This document shows, one piece after another, positions 10,313-20,262 of a stretch of DNA of 64,000 nucleotides. Source of the DNA: Litoditis marina. Lineage: Eukaryota; Nematoda; Chromadorea; Rhabditida; Rhabditidae. The notes beneath the pieces are model-generated. The model did not search any database and was not told where the DNA came from. It saw nothing but the letters and a program-made list of their open reading frames with translations. The stretch spans positions 4,778,501 to 4,842,500 of the forward strand of contig OZ038437.1 in assembly GCA_964036275.1 (NCBI GenBank). The letters run 5' to 3'. How positions within the stretch are numbered: the stretch's first letter is position 1; the number at the start of each line of letters is the position of its first letter. Both the position numbers and the translations under genes were made by a program.

Positions 10313-11333
10313 TTACTCTTCTTGTCCTGTTTTCCAAGTTCTCAGAGGGGTTCAACTGATGATGACCCGACCCTCTGAGATCGTCTTGAATCAGGGTCGA
10401 AACGATTTTGAGTGGCACCTTTCACTGAGCACATATTTTCCTACGAAAAATTACCAAAAAATAAAATTAAGTATTTAAGTAACGGTATGCCATCAATTAA
10501 GATGAATCCTGTTTCAATGAATGAAAAATCTATCCCATTGAAAGATTTATTAAAATCGCAAACGTCGTGGAATTTATGCACCTAATCGCGTAAAACTACC
10601 AGACGGGTACACAGAACGAGTCCGTTCGATGTCTCAGTGGCCCATTCCAATGTACCAATAACTCAATCAACTATAAAAACAACGCTCTGGACAGAAAACA
10701 TGTTAAAAACATTAGAAAATAAAAGTAAAATGTGAAACTCACCTTTCTAAAAAATCTGATATTTATTGAAACAGATAGGGTCTGAATGTATGTCAAACCG
10801 TCATTCTTCGATTAGGGAAGAAATCTGAAACAGGTAGATTCAGTTGAAAGTAGAGTTAAACACAGTTATTGAACGTTTTCCCTTCCAAATTGAACTCAAA
10901 GAATTCGAAACTCGCTGTATATTGATATCAGTTTACAATTGTATGGAAAGAACTTCACAGTGTTTTTCTTAGTGTGGAATGATTCCGTGTAGAGGTTTAG
11001 ATAAGTGATTAGCACCAAATTTCCTTCAGCTCCATTTTGAATTTCTAAATTAAAGGAGGGCAGAATGAAAAGCTAGTTTAGGTACCCGGGGTACCTAAAT
11101 ATAAGGTTGCGCGCGCCAAAACAGGATGAAACATGTGAAACGTATGCAAAATAGGTTCGTTAGTGTGAATTGAAATTTGTATATATCGGTTTATCTTGAG
11201 CAGCTCTTTAATACAAACTTTCCTTTCTGCCCCCCCCCCCTTTAATACCACAATTGAACGAAAAGAATTCGAACAAAAAATAGAAAAATACTTAAGGACA
11301 AAAAAACGTGCACTTATTAAATACTAAAAGTAG
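10313..11333. other. Intergenic stretch without recognised content
   Basis: AT-rich sequence with a KpnI/SmaI-like palindrome (ggtacccggggtacc, 11081-11095) and a C10 run near 11230. No coding or RNA feature can be supported. Confidence 0.3.
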
Positions 11334-11441
11334 TACGATTATGTGGACCGATCCCGACGTATCGGTCCTTTAAACTGCAATTGAAAAACGTATTGCAGTT
11401 TAAACGACTGAATCGTTGCGATTGGACCACATAATCGTCCT
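11334..11441. repeat. Palindromic MITE, about 108 bp (copy 1)
   Basis: Ends acgattatgtggaccgat / attggaccacataatcgt are inverted, with an internal palindrome around aaactgcaat...attgcagttt. A related copy is at 16411-16521. Confidence 0.75.
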
Positions 11442-11635
11442 TCTTTAACATCTTGTGTTATATTTTGATTCTCTACGTGGTGAGACGTATTAAATTGCGT
11501 ATAAACGTAAAAATATATGCACAACGTATAGGGTAATAAACCTAGAGAGTGCGTATAAAAGGTATATCTTCTATTCAATCTTTCGATACAATCTATGCGG
11601 TGTCGCGTGTCACACCTTTGGCTTAAGGGAAGAAA

Positions 11636-11796
11636 CAGTGAGAAGAGGAGAGGGATGAGAAGAAAGAGAGGGCAGAGAGTGGAAAGAAAGTGAGAAAGAG
11701 GGAGAAAGAGAAGAGAGCAAGTGAGAAAACGGAGTTACGAGAAGACGGAGAGAAATAAAGAGAGACCGAATAACAGAAAATGAGAGAAGAAACGGG

Positions 11797-11867
<71 letters not shown>

Positions 11868-11990
11868 GAGAGAGGAGTGGAAGGAGAAAGAGAAAGAGTG
11901 GAAAGGGGAGAGAGAGGGGGATATAGAGTGAGACGACCACCGAGAAAGCGGAAAAAGGTGAGAATAGAAGACAGGTAGGGATAAGGTGAG
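11636..11990 (+). repeat. GA-rich tract with (GA)n core
   Basis: About 350 bp of almost pure purine on the plus strand. The perfect (GA)n core is at about 11798-11862. All long open frames here are low-complexity (Arg-Glu or Ser-Leu runs) and not genes. Confidence 0.9.
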
Positions 11991-13434
11991 GTAGAGATTA
12001 CCATCTATTGACCCTGCCCTCTTAATTATATAGTTTTTGACTTCCACTAAAACCTTGGCAGCGTGAGATGAAACTTTGGAGGAATGTTTCCCATTGAAAT
12101 ATTGCGCTTCATGAAAGTCTTCCTGTGCACGAACTGTGAAAAAGCTTCACACAACTTCAAGATTACCGAACCTCTTAAAATGTCAAAATTGACTTTGAAA
12201 AACTTTGGCACGCTGCCGAATGATCACTGGGCAATTCAGAAACAAACTGGATTCATGCGTTTTTAGATCTTAAACACGAACAGTCGAGTTATAGAACATA
12301 TTCGGTGATTGATTCTTGCTGTTGTGACCTGCTAATATGTTTAGATTTTGACTTTTAATGACTTTGACCTGTTGGTGTTCTTGAACAAAGTAGTTTTTAC
12401 TGTTTTCCAACATTCAACAGTTGTGTCAGAACACTTATAGTGCGTGTCACGTTTATAAAACATTCGCCTCATTTCAGACTCGAACCAGTCTCAAAAATTT
12501 GGGAGGTGCGGACGCTAACCACTAGGCCAACTAGGCCGATTCATACACAGCACACAGTGAGATATCCAGTACTGGGGTGGTGATGCTCTCGCCTTTCTTT
12601 GAACGACAACCCTATTAGGTGTTAGTTTCTTTCTATTGCTAATTGTATATCTGTCTCGTTTTTCTCAAATCGTCTGGATTTTGCCAACAACACTGTCGTT
12701 CCGCATGAGAAACACAGATATAAACGCGGGAATGTTCGTATCGACATTCGAAATTAATCGTTTTTCGCGCACATAAAAAGAGAGAAGTGGTGGTTTGAAC
12801 AGAAAGTCTGCTACCAAAGGCGCCGCGTTCCGTTTTATCATTTGTAGGAAGCTGTAGCTACCGTATAACTACGTTCTCGAATACAGCTTTAATCAATGAC
12901 TAACTCCGGTTCTCACTTTCAAACACTCCGTGTGTGATTTTCCTTGAAATCAGCGCGATACGGAGCCAAATAGTGCTCTGATCAGAGCAAATTGCAGTGG
13001 GATACAGTGTCCAACCACGAAAACTTCCTAGCGGCGCTCAATAGAAGTTCAATTGCGAAAATTACTGTAGGTCTATGGTGCGGGCACGCTAGAAACATAC
13101 CGGATTTGCAATGTTAACCTGCGTCTCCTTAATAACACGATCTTTTCCTCTTCCACATCCCGCGGGAAGCAGGACTGGCAAGATAGTGTGCCAAGGGAGA
13201 GACGCAGGATTGGCATACATACAGCAAAAAACGTGAGAACATTCCGGCAACCTCATCTTATTCGGCGTCCCTCTCTCTCTTTGCGCACTGTTTTGCAACA
13301 CTCATACACCGGCGGGATGTGAACGCGAAGAAACAGCGTGTGTCTGAAGAGACGCAGGATGGCTTCTGGGTGCCGCGGTAACCCGACCTACGCTCTGCGA
13401 TGTAGATTTCTTCTGTTACGTGCTATCAAAGAAG
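11991..13434. other. Intergenic stretch upstream of gene A
   Basis: Contains a partial minus-strand tRNA-like SINE piece (12482-12535, inverted GGTTAGCGTCCGCACC words) and a divergent copy of the palindromic family seen at 56891-57056 (about 13095-13222, gagagacgcaggatt). A possible 5' untranslated exon ends at a GAAG/GTGAGA donor at 13434; it would join the acceptor at 13564. No coding exon is supported. Confidence 0.3.
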
Positions 13435-13573
13435 GTGAGAAACTACTCGCATTCTATGTAACTCAGCTAATTTCCTCTCGAATCTACAATTCTTCTTATT
13501 GTTTCTATTTTATTCGAATTGTTTTTCAAGAAAACATAGCTTTTGTTGATTTCATCTGTTTCAGGATTGAAGA

Positions 13574-15291
13574 ATGATTAAGATAATGGTTGTCGTTCTG
13601 CTCGTATCGGTTGCGGTTTCCAACTGCTTCGACATATCCAGCAAAGCAGACTGCACCGTAGGAAAAAGGTGCTGATTTCTTATCTATCGATTTATTCATT
13701 CATATAATATAAAATCACTTACAAAATACAAACACAACGAAAATAAGCCGAAAAGATCACAAAGTGAGACCAATTTCAACAAATGAGTAACCTGAAAACA
13801 GTGTATTTATTGAACAAGGGGGCAATTGATTGCACTTTAGCGTGAGGTATCTCATGAGATTTTCAAAACACTGCTACCGCGTCAGGTCAAAAACCAAGTC
13901 CGTCCAGTCAGGTTTTGAATAACATAAATTTCTATCCTGCTTTCAAAACTATACTGTTAGTCAATTGAACATCACGTGAAATATATCAAACACAGTTGAA
14001 CTCAGAAACGTTCAATGAGAAAGTGCACGGTTTCTCATTAAAATACTATCTTTACGTGACTATTCAATTTACTTCTAGTATAAACACCTCGGTTCCATTT
14101 GCAGATTCACAACCTCAGAACATGACAGCTTCGTGCGCGAGTGCAAGGATTTTATGGGCCGCAAGTACTCTAGCATTGTCGGTTAGTTATTCACCAGATT
14201 TTTGATAGGTTCGGTAACCGTGGTAGCGTGGATCTAATAGGAAAGGTTGAAATTTTTTACGCCGCATTCGCCTTCCCTACTACCTAGTGTTTCGAAGAAA
14301 TTCGACGTAATTGAGGTTTTCAAAAACAGCCAAAGATTTACATTGGTATTCATTGGTATTACTCTCACCACACAATCGATAGTGTACCAAACCTTTTTTT
14401 ACAAACATAAGAGTGATATATCATGATCATTTCCATACATTAACAATATACCTGACATTTCTAGGCTGTAAGGGCTCGAAGGGCGAACTGGTCGACTTCG
14501 GCACGACCTACGATTATGTGCAGTCGGAGTACCAGGGATTCCGCTACAAGTGCGTCAAGGAAGGACGGTATTACAAAGTCAACTTGGCAGGTAGAGTCGG
14601 TTTCATTCATACATTAACTCCTACAGTATATTTCTATCATGTTAAACTAGTTCGGATTATCAATTACATGTTACACGTGTTGAAGTAGTTCAAAATACTG
14701 GATACGTTTGTTGGCCGTTTTCAAACATCGTCATAACACGTAATAAGGTAGTTGTTCTGGAGAATGTACGTTGTCTCCGGAAAACCGAAAACCCAAGTTT
14801 TGGGTATTCAGAAAAGAGACGCAAAATTAATGATACGGTATACAAACGTCTATATTCATTGAATGATCATTCGAATGGTATAATTCACACCATTCCTACT
14901 GAGATTCCTACAATCACCTTACAAACTTTTTAAAGGCTGTTGTGAAGCGAAAAATGAGAAAATGCTTTCGGGTATTCACTCTATCTGAGAAAAAGAATGA
15001 GGTATGCAAATCCTCCACTTCTCCGATCAACAGCAAGTGAGCAAAACGGCTTGGAACTTCTGAAATCCTACTGTAGGAGTCTCAGTAGGAATGGAAAAGA
15101 CTATACTTCCGTTTCAACACTGTTTCATTTCTCTAATTCATGAATATTTCAAATTTTATGTTTTTTTCTCTGTTGCAGGTTGTCTGATGGGCAAAGCCCA
15201 GGAAAACATTCCAGTGGGAGAGAGCAAACTCTTCGACACCACCAAATGTGACTGTACTGACAGAGGAGTGACCTGCATGCAACTGCCTTGA
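13574..15291 (+). CDS. Gene A: small secreted cysteine-rich protein, possibly MIG-18-like (FN type I-like) family
   Basis: Four coding exons, 13574-13668, 14105-14181, 14465-14590 and 15179-15291, splice in phase to 136 residues. The start follows a TTTCAG acceptor by 9 bp, which suggests trans-splicing or a 5' intron. Residues 1-17 (MIKIMVVVLLVSVAVSN) are a signal peptide. Cysteines fall at 18, 27, 45, 59, 87, 101, 123, 125 and 132. Exons 3 and 4 each begin with Gly-Cys, and the spacing (GC...RYKCV...AGCLMG...KCDC) resembles the cysteine-rich modules of nematode MIG-18-like secreted proteins, which act in the extracellular matrix. That family call is from pattern memory and moderate. A poly(A) signal AATAAA is at 15448. 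Gene B (20263-28910) is a paralogue with identical exon lengths. Confidence 0.85.
13950..14082 (+). mobile_element. MITE family M1 (about 133 bp) in gene A intron 1
   Basis: Starts tatactgttagtcaattg and ends near acttctagtata; the interior has the CACGTGAAA word. Other copies: 16955-17084, 18580-18712, 20767-20900, 49045-49168, 49913-50045, 53008-53135, 55893-56027, 56494-56620. Confidence 0.85.
14879..15106. mobile_element. MITE family M2 (about 228 bp) in gene A intron 3
   Basis: Inverted ends of the type cattcctactgagattcctaca / tactgtaggagtctcagtagg; the flanking TATA...TATA suggests TA target duplication, as in Tc1/mariner-type MITEs. Other copies: 44679-44905, 51480-51714, 59568-59801, 60629-60863. 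Confidence 0.85.
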
Positions 15292-16600
15292 AATTTGTTT
15301 GTGATGTTGAGGGAACAAAGTTTTGGGTTCATTTAAGTTTATGTTGAATCAGTCCCGTTGACCGCATGCAACTGACTTGAAATGTTTTTGTAATGTTGAG
15401 TAAATGAAGTTTTGGGTTCATTTAAGTTCATGTTGAATCAATATAATAATAAAATTCGCTTGAATTCTGGTTTGCTTTTGTTTGTGTACAACTGGTACAA
15501 TCTGACACAACCAAATTTTAGTGTACTGACAGAGGAATGAGCTGCATGCAATTGCCTTGAAAAATTGTAATTTTGAGTTTTGATTTAATCTGGTCCTAAT
15601 TTCGGTGACAGTAAGAAGCTGAAGGTATCAGAAGCTTATTGGAGGATGTTATCAATGAACTGTGTTGAAAAATACTGCTTTCTTACGGGAAACGTTATTT
15701 CAAGGAAAACATCGTAGTTGGAGCTTGGATTATGAGTTTGATTTGGATTGGGATTCACGATTGGATTGGGAGGAATACATTCAACATTACAAATAAATAT
15801 ATGGGATATGAAATATGAAATAAATATATGGGATTCACGTTATGAGATTGAGACTGTGCCACGTGGGTGAAAACAGCGAGTATCGCTCAGAAGTTTCAGA
15901 AAAATGAAAATGGAGAGAGAAAAACTGTTATATTTAAAATAAAAGGATAGCCCCAGATGCTGGGTAGAATTTCAGTAGGACTTTTACGAGTTGTTTGATT
16001 ACCAGGCAACCGGAAAGTGACCTAAAACTAACGGTTACCGTTCAAACTAACAGTCAACCACCAACTTTGAGGTGGATGGAAGGAGAAACGGTTTTGGATT
16101 TCAGGTCCCAAATCGTAATCTACACAAGTAACCTGCTGAAAAAATAGAGAAAAAACCACTGGGTGGGCGACGATTCAGCTAAAATGCGTTAAGCTGCTGT
16201 CTATTACTCAAGTGAGAACTTCAACTGATAGTTTATAACTTCACAATAGATACTATGTATGGATAAATTATTATTGTTCAAATTTGAAAGAAAATTACTC
16301 ATACAGTTTTTTATACGAGACATAAGCCCGAAGTGTTTTAGGTGAATCGTCGCCCACTCAACCACTACAGTTTCAACCCCTATTCAGCGTTGATCATACA
16401 CTATGTGAAAGAAGGACGATTGTCCAATACCAACGCCTCAGTTCTTCGAACTGCAATACGTTTTTCAATTGCAGTTTGAAGGACCGTTGAGAAGGGATTG
16501 GTCCACATAATCGTCCTGCTTTAAACTCATGACAGGTTGTGGGATAATCACTTGAGGTGCATCATACCCCATTTATCTTCTCTAAAATATTGGTGAGATT
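15292..16600. other. 3' flank of gene A with decayed copies of its last exon
   Basis: 15355-15435 repeats 15279-15345 (end of the coding region plus 3' UTR). 15523-15561 again copies the last 39 nt of exon 4 (tgtactgacagaggaatgag). The copies are truncated and cannot be translated as genes. The remainder has no recognised feature except the small palindromic MITE at 16411. Confidence 0.6.
16411..16521. repeat. Palindromic MITE (copy 2)
   Basis: Same family as 11334-11441: aaggacgattgtccaat... and inverted ...attggtccacataatcgtcc, with the internal aactgcaatacg/attgcagttt palindrome. Confidence 0.7.
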
Positions 16601-16707
16601 ATTATTATTATTATTTATTTCTGCATATATAAAACATAGAACAAGAAGTGAGATACCACTTTCAAAAATGGAACGCACAGCGGGATGCTGAGATGTTCTT
16701 GCAAACG

Positions 16708-17304
16708 TATAGGAAATTTGTATAAAAAAAACGATGTAAAGTGAGAGACGATTAGCTTTTGAGATTGAACTGCATGGAATATAGAAAAGGAGGACAATAA
16801 CTCAAGAGGGAAATAAAAAATCTAATCTCGCAATTTTCATGGGTCAAAAACATTTTGTTTTTCAGTGAAAAAAAACTTGCAGCAAACAATTAGATGAAAC
16901 GTCCTAATATGATTATCACCATTGATTCAAAAATGATAACAGAACAGAGTACACTATAAGTTTCTTGAATATTCATGTAAAGTTAGCATTCTAATAGCCT
17001 AAGTGTGCACTTTGTCGTTTCACGTTTCCGAGTTCTGCTGTGTTTAACATGTTTCACGTGACTGTGCGATAGACTGACAGTATAGCTGATTTTTGTTTCA
17101 GATACGCTTTTAGTGTGAGCGGACTTTTCTAAAAGATTTAGCATATATTTTTTGAATCAGTCTGTCAGGATGATCATGAAAATTGCGAGATTAGATTTTT
17201 TATTTCCCTCTTGAGTTATTGTCCTCCTTTTCTATATTCCATGCAGTTCAATCTCAAAAGCTAATCGTCTCTCACTTTACATCGTTTTTTTTATACAAAT
17301 TGTC
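16708..17304. mobile_element. Fold-back TIR element with about 135-bp arms, carrying a nested M1 MITE
   Basis: 16708-16843 is the near-perfect reverse complement of 17172-17304. Arm ends read aatttgtataaaaaaaacgatg. The arm sequence (tataaaa...cgatgtaaag...gattagctttt) is related to the arm of the Helitron-like fold-back at 1348-1676. Inside, 16955-17084 is an M1 MITE in reverse, so the fold-back predates that insertion. Confidence 0.8.
16955..17084 (-). mobile_element. MITE family M1, reverse copy nested in the fold-back element
   Basis: The reverse complement matches 18580-18712, including gtttcacgtgactgtgcga and the end gacagtata. Confidence 0.8.
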
Positions 17305-17409
17305 CTCATTTTCTATATTTCCGAAGGAAATAATGAATCAATAGATAGGAAATAATGAGCATCTAATCAATTATTATTAAACTTTTTTCAACGTAACAAT
17401 GAATACTAA

Positions 17410-17960
17410 GTTGATTTGCAGAACATAAACTGCGTTAGAACTCTGGTTAGTAAGCATTCTCTCAGAAACCGTGATCAATCCTTGATTTCGGGCAGCGCAC
17501 GTGTGGCGCCGTCCATTTTTTCTTCTTTAGTGACGGTTTGGCTCAGTCGGCAGAGCAGCGCACTACAGTTCAGTAGGCCGAGGGTTCGAATCCTTTCACG
17601 GACAGCATTTTTGTTTTTGTTCGATTACCCTTTTTATGTAGTCAGGATCTCTACGGATTAACACAATTGCTTTTCCAATATATTTTAATCTATTCACACA
17701 CGCTGGGTTGATGCTTTAAAAACAAAAACTGCGTTACGAGTTTGGTTAGTAAGCCTTCACTCAGAAACCGTGATCAATCCTTGATTTCGGGCAGCGCACG
17801 TGTGGCGCCGTCCATTTCTTCCACTCTTCGTGGCTATTTGGCTCAGTCGGGAGAGCAGCGCACTACAGTCCAGTAGGCCGAGGGTTCGAATCCTTTCACG
17901 ACCACCATCATTTTTGTTTTTGTTCGATTAACCTTTTTATGGAGTCAGGATCTCTACAGA
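17410..17960 (+). repeat. Two tandem tRNA-like repeat units (about 305 bp each)
   Basis: Units at 17410-17690 and 17715-17960 share the leader (aaactgcgtta..., ...gggcagcgcacgtgtggcg) and a tRNA-like part at 17527-17600 and 17827-17905. That part has box A TTTGGCTCAGTCGG and box B GGGTTCGAATCC. The segment between them does not fold into a normal anticodon arm, so these are tRNA-derived repeats rather than functional tRNA genes. Confidence 0.65.
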
Positions 17961-18468
17961 TTAACCTAATTGCTTATTCAATATACTTTAATCTACTCAA
18001 ACTACCAAAAAACGAAACAACAGCTCACTTCGCACACTCCGCACATCTAGAAGTGGTTGTGAAAGCAGCTAAATGCAATGTTTCCAAGGCGATAAAATGG
18101 CTCATTTTTAACCGATTGGTCCAAGATTTCAGATTTACACATATCTCTGCTGTTTTTAACTATATTCCAAATTTCAGACGCATCGGTAAAATTCGTCGGT
18201 TTTGCGGCCGCCGCGCCACGCCACGCGGCCGCCGTCGGAAGACATTTTTGCGAGACGATATTCAGCATAACTGTAGATCACTGGTCGCACATTAAATATC
18301 GAATAGCTCAATGATAAAGCCTTTCCTCCTCTATCTCTTTCCATCAAAATCTCAAAAATCCGTTCAGGAGTTTTTGAGAAAATGGCATAAAACCACTTTT
18401 GAAAGTCCGCAATGTTGTGATCAAAAAAAAAAAAAGCTAATCTGCGCAGCGCTTCGCGCTGCGCGCGA
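17961..18468 (-). mobile_element. Divergent, probably truncated third member of the Helitron-like family
   Basis: The plus-strand right end AATCTGCGCAGCGCTTCGCGCTGCGCGCGA (18439-18468, hairpin included) is the 5' end of the family. A GC-rich block followed by gaagacatttttgcgagacg (18200-18255) corresponds to 2220-2285. No TTAG-type 3' end could be identified, so the left limit is arbitrary. Confidence 0.5.
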
Positions 18469-18579
18469 TGACCAATCTTCGTTTTAGTCTGATCTCAATA
18501 CACGTCACGATTCGCGACTATCCATCGAAAAGGTACGAGATCGCAGTACAAACACAACGGAATGGTGCAACATACACTG

Positions 18580-18712
18580 TATACTGTTAGTCAATTGCAT
18601 AGTCACGTGAAACATGTTAAACACAGCAGAACTCAGAAAAGTGCAATGAAAATAGGCAGGATTCCTCATTAGAATGCTAACTTTACGTGACTATTCAACT
18701 TACTTCTAGCAT
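18580..18712 (+). mobile_element. MITE family M1
   Basis: atactgttagtcaattg start, tacttctagcat end, internal CACGTGAAACATG. Same family as 13950-14082. Confidence 0.85.
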
Positions 18713-18769
18713 GTAGGCTCTATTCGATAAATGCAAATCGTACAATGAGGAGTTTCAACTCCTAAATGG

Positions 18770-18970
18770 TTACTGAAACGTTATTTTCTGTTATAGTCGC
18801 CATTTTCCCCATATAGACAGCCAAGGGTTCGATTGATTGAGCGATGCGCGGTCGTTGATACCTTACCAGCAGTTGAGAGAGTGTATAGATCAATGATACG
18901 CAGACTAGCTGGCTCCTCGCCAAATCCCGCCTCTTACAAATTCGATGGTACGGTGTCCACAACTGTTTGA
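18770..18970 (-). repeat. Dispersed repeat R1 (reverse copy)
   Basis: Reverse complement of the unit seen at 20932-21125: blocks for gtggacaccgtaccatcg, gctggcaa..., tcaatcaatcgaaccct and ggcgactata. Further copies at 19850-20175, 47757-47930 and 51112-51475. Confidence 0.75.
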
Positions 18971-19091
18971 CAAAACCTTTATGGGGTTCGCTTTTTTCAG
19001 AACAGGCATATATTGTGTTTGTTACCCAAATTTAGTTTGTGCATGTAGTTTGATCCCGTAGGTTTTCGGTCAAAATTCGCAAATTTAAACT

Positions 19092-19280
19092 TATAGTTAG
19101 TGCCAAATTTCTATCTCTTGCCGGAACCGAACCGGCGAGCAAAAGTTTCATAGCAGAGCGCTAATCACTGCGCTATTAGAGCACATCACCGCAAAGCTTT
19201 GGAATCGAAGACATGTGTGTGTACACAGCGGAAAATGAGATATACAGTACCCTCCCGCCTTTCCGTGGACGACGACTATA
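19092..19280 (-). repeat. tRNA-derived SINE, copy 2
   Basis: On the minus strand: leader, then ctctaatagcgcagtgattagcgctctg, then ttttgctcgccggttcggttccgg. It has the same architecture as 61819-62016. Confidence 0.7.
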
Positions 19281-19581
19281 TATTGAGATCAAAGTACAAC
19301 GATTATCTGGTCAAAATTACACTGCGTTTTACTGATTGTATCTCCCTATACTACAAATTGCTTAGATGTTTCGCTATTCTCGAATCGTTCAGTGTTCGCC
19401 AACAGACGATCTTTTTCGTGAGAAAACGAATATAAAACGGATTATTGGTACCGAATATGTGAATTAATGGTTTCCGATCACATAAACACAACGAATTGTA
19501 TCTTCGAACAAACCGTTTTTTCGAAACCTTTTTCATGGCTTTTACCATTTCCAGAAAGCTCCAGCTTATTGTACAGAGCGA

Positions 19582-19630
19582 GAATGAGAGAGAGAGAGAG
19601 AGAGAGAGAAAGAGGAAGAGGAAGAGATAG
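19582..19630 (+). repeat. Short (GA)n tract
   Basis: gagagagagagagagagagag followed by imperfect aagaggaaga units. Confidence 0.85.
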
Positions 19631-19849
19631 TGCTACAGAAAAAAGTAAAGAAACATGAAAGAGCGTTAAATACTCTCTATTCCTCTTCCCAAAGCGAGCC
19701 ATTGAGGTGTATGTTGCTTTACCCCGCTGTGATTGTATTGTGGTACCAAATTCGTTAATTGTGTCGTGTATCGATTGAGTTCGATCTATAGATTGGTGTT
19801 CATCATCCCCTAGAAATGTTCACTACAGGTATAGAATTTTTCATACCGT

Positions 19850-20175
19850 TGTGGACACCGTACCATCGTTTTTGTAAGGGGCGGGGGTTGGCGCGGGTCC
19901 AGCCAGCTTGCGTATCATTCTCAGACAATTCCCAGCCAATTGGCCAGCCACTTTTGTAGCGGCCTTGACGAGAGAGTGTGCAGGTCAGAGAGACGCAGAT
20001 GTCTGCGCCCTCATTGACCTACATGCTCTCTCGCTTTTGTAGCTGGCCAATCGCACAAAATTGGCGCTAATCGTTCCGAGTTGATCTACACACTTTCTCA
20101 ACTGCTGGCAAACAATCAACGACCGCTCGCCCCGCATCGCTCAATCACGTGATCCCTCTTCTGTTTTCATGGGAT
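19850..20175 (+). repeat. R1 repeat with inserted 65-bp palindrome
   Basis: R1 blocks flank a palindrome at 19969-20034 (cgagagagtgtgcaggtca ... tgacctacatgctctctcg). The same palindrome is at 26722-26799, 28671-28736, 40312-40381, 51259-51323 and 61670-61735. Confidence 0.7.
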
Positions 20176-20262
20176 AAAAGGCGACTACATTTCTCACTGG
20201 TTGAATGGTTTTCAAAGAAAACTGTTTTTTTTTCGTTGATTTTTTGATTTCAGGATTGAAGA

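Noticed and set aside
11610..12047. Long Ser/Leu- and Arg/Glu-rich open frames (also at 58907-59356 and 60978-61406)
   Set aside because: They are translations of (GA)n/(TC)n tracts.
17527..17905. Two tRNA genes
   Set aside because: Box A and box B are good but the segment between them does not give a five-pair anticodon stem, and each lies in a tandem repeat unit.
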